Below, piece after piece: positions 4,724 through 5,721 of a stretch of 5,721 bases of DNA. This stretch comes from UBA5359 sp028699365 [NCBI: bacterium] (GTDB taxonomy: Bacteria; UBP13; UBA5359): contig JAQVUQ010000194.1 in NCBI GenBank assembly GCA_028699365.1, forward strand, positions 1-5,721, in the 5' to 3' direction. The notes beneath the pieces were generated by a model. That model was not told the DNA's origin. It did not search any database and saw only the letters and a program-made list of their open reading frames with translations. A program made the position numbers and the translations under genes. Within the stretch, counting starts at the first letter, position 1. Each line of letters starts with the position of its first letter.

Positions 4724-5721
4724 TCATTCCGTTTCGCCCTCCTGCGTGACGCGGACAACTTCCTCGAGAGTGGTCACGCCCTGGCGAACCTTCATCAATC
4801 CGTCCTGGTAGAGAGTGCGCATGCCTGCGGCACAAGCAGCTTCTCTTATGACACCGGCAGGGGCATGCTCCAGGATCAGAGAGCGTATATTCTCTTCCAG
4901 GATAAGAAGCTCAAAAATACCGGTGCGCCCTCTGTAGCCGGTCTTTTTGCATTCATCACATCCACGGCCGCGATAGAGGGGAAATACTCCCACACCGTTT
5001 CCGGCATCGAAGGAACCGTGCTCTTCCCTGCAGGCGACGCAGATAGTGCGCACCAGGCGCTGGGCCAGGACGGCCTCGACGCTGGAAGACACCAGATACG
5101 GCTCCACCTCCATCTCCAGCAGGCGTGTAACCGCCCCGGCGGCATCGTTGGTATGAAGTGTGCTGAAAACCAGATGCCCGGTAAGAGCGGAATGGATGGC
5201 TATCTCCGCAGTTTCGGCGTCTCTTATCTCGCCGACCATGATAATATCGGGATCGTGCCGCAATATATGCCGCAAACCGTTGGCAAACGTCAGGCCTATC
5301 CGGGGATGCACCTGTATCTGGTTGATGCCCTCAAACTGGTATTCCACCGGATCTTCTATGGTAATGATCTTCTTGGCGGCTGAATATGTCTTCTGCAAGG
5401 CGGCATACAGAGTAGTGGTTTTGCCGCTGCCGGTAGGGCCGGTGACCAGAATCATACCGTGAGGCAGAGTACTGAGCTTTGCCATACTCTGCAGCGTATC
5501 CTCCATCATGCCGCCGGTTTCCAGCGAGTAGCTGGCGGTGCTTCTGTCAAGCAATCGCAAAACAACGCTCTCGCCGTAAAGCGTGGGCATGGTGGACACA
5601 CGGATATCTATTTCGCGACCGGCTATCCTAGACTTAATGCGTCCGTCCTGCGGCAGCCGGCGTTCGGCGATATCCAGATTGGACATGATTTTCAGTCTTG
5701 AAATGATGGCGGCCTGCAGCC
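4724..5721 (-). CDS. gspE: Type II secretion ATPase GspE (partial, N-terminus outside window)
   Basis: Cytoplasmic secretion ATPase that powers pseudopilus assembly from the inner face of the inner membrane. The reading frame is open through the window edge, so the start is outside; 331 C-terminal residues are visible of a family protein usually near 500 to 570. An internal Met at 5686 is not the start, because the residues before it (ISRLKI) fit the conserved RecA-like N2 region that leads into [10 protein letters not shown]. Counting from the edge, I see Walker A GPTGSGKT (about 94-101), the Asp box ITIEDPVEY (about 119-127), Walker [13 protein letters not shown] (about 156-167) and the His box [13 protein letters not shown] (about 180-192). 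A tetracysteine zinc motif follows (CVAC near 227-230, CDEC near 254-257). This CxxC pair is typical of GspE and PilB-type ATPases and not of PilT. gspF follows on the same strand. All motifs are intact. PilB is the only serious alternative, and the gsp neighbours argue against it. Confidence 0.97.
   Translation of the reverse strand, partial: LQAAIISRLKIMSNLDIAERRLPQDGRIKSRIAGREIDIRVSTMPTLYGESVVLRLLDRSTASYSLETGGMMEDTLQSMAKLSTLPHGMILVTGPTGSGKTTTLYAALQKTYSAAKKIITIEDPVEYQFEGINQIQVHPRIGLTFANGLRHILRHDPDIIMVGEIRDAETAEIAIHSALTGHLVFSTLHTNDAAGAVTRLLEMEVEPYLVSSSVEAVLAQRLVRTICVACREEHGSFDAGNGVGVFPLYRGRGCDECKKTGYRGRTGIFELLILEENIRSLILEHAPAGVIREAACAAGMRTLYQDGLMKVRQGVTTLEEVVRVTQEGETE

Overview
The window is one continuous minus-strand gene cluster for a type II secretion system (T2SS, general secretory pathway). 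In transcription order, from high to low coordinates, it holds the C-terminal part of gspE, complete gspF, gspG, gspH, gspI, gspJ and gspK, and the first 54 codons of a gspL/pilM-like gene. The order E-F-G-H-I-J-K-L matches the textbook gsp operon. gspC/gspD and gspM are not in view and could lie outside the window.

Layout: gspE (edge to 4724) is followed by a 60-base spacer with a small perfect hairpin, the longest non-coding gap here. gspF (4663-3440) ends 4 bases before the GTG of gspG (3435-2881). After that the genes overlap: G/H by 29 bases (preferred start), H/I by 11, I/J by 4 and J/K by 4. Only 8 bases separate gspK from the next ATG. This packing implies one polycistronic mRNA with translational coupling. 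I see no promoter, terminator, RNA gene, CRISPR array or insertion sequence, and no stretch of more than 300 bases without a gene.

Working together: GspE is the cytoplasmic hexameric ATPase and GspF the inner-membrane platform protein. The GspL-like protein would couple GspE to the membrane. GspG is the major pseudopilin, and GspH, GspI, GspJ and GspK are minor pseudopilins, with I-J-K forming the pseudopilus tip. All five pseudopilins show a class III (prepilin peptidase) signal followed by a hydrophobic helix. GspG, H, I and J have Glu at mature position 5, and GspK lacks it as expected for that family.

The oddest element is a 7-bp tandem repeat (four full copies of CCAACAA on the coding strand) inside the 5' end of gspG. 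It lies between the Shine-Dalgarno/GTG start and the prepilin cleavage site. It gives GspG a very long leader of about 50 residues. Because 7 is not a multiple of 3, a change in copy number would shift the reading frame of the major pseudopilin. This makes a possible phase-variation switch, which is a hypothesis and not shown.

Organism: a T2SS implies a diderm (Gram-negative-type) bacterium with moderately high GC. The PilM-like flavour of the last gene and the many-module GspK suggest a lineage outside the classical Gammaproteobacteria, but the phylum cannot be fixed from this window. Apart from the repeat, this is a recognisable T2SS operon and not a new system.
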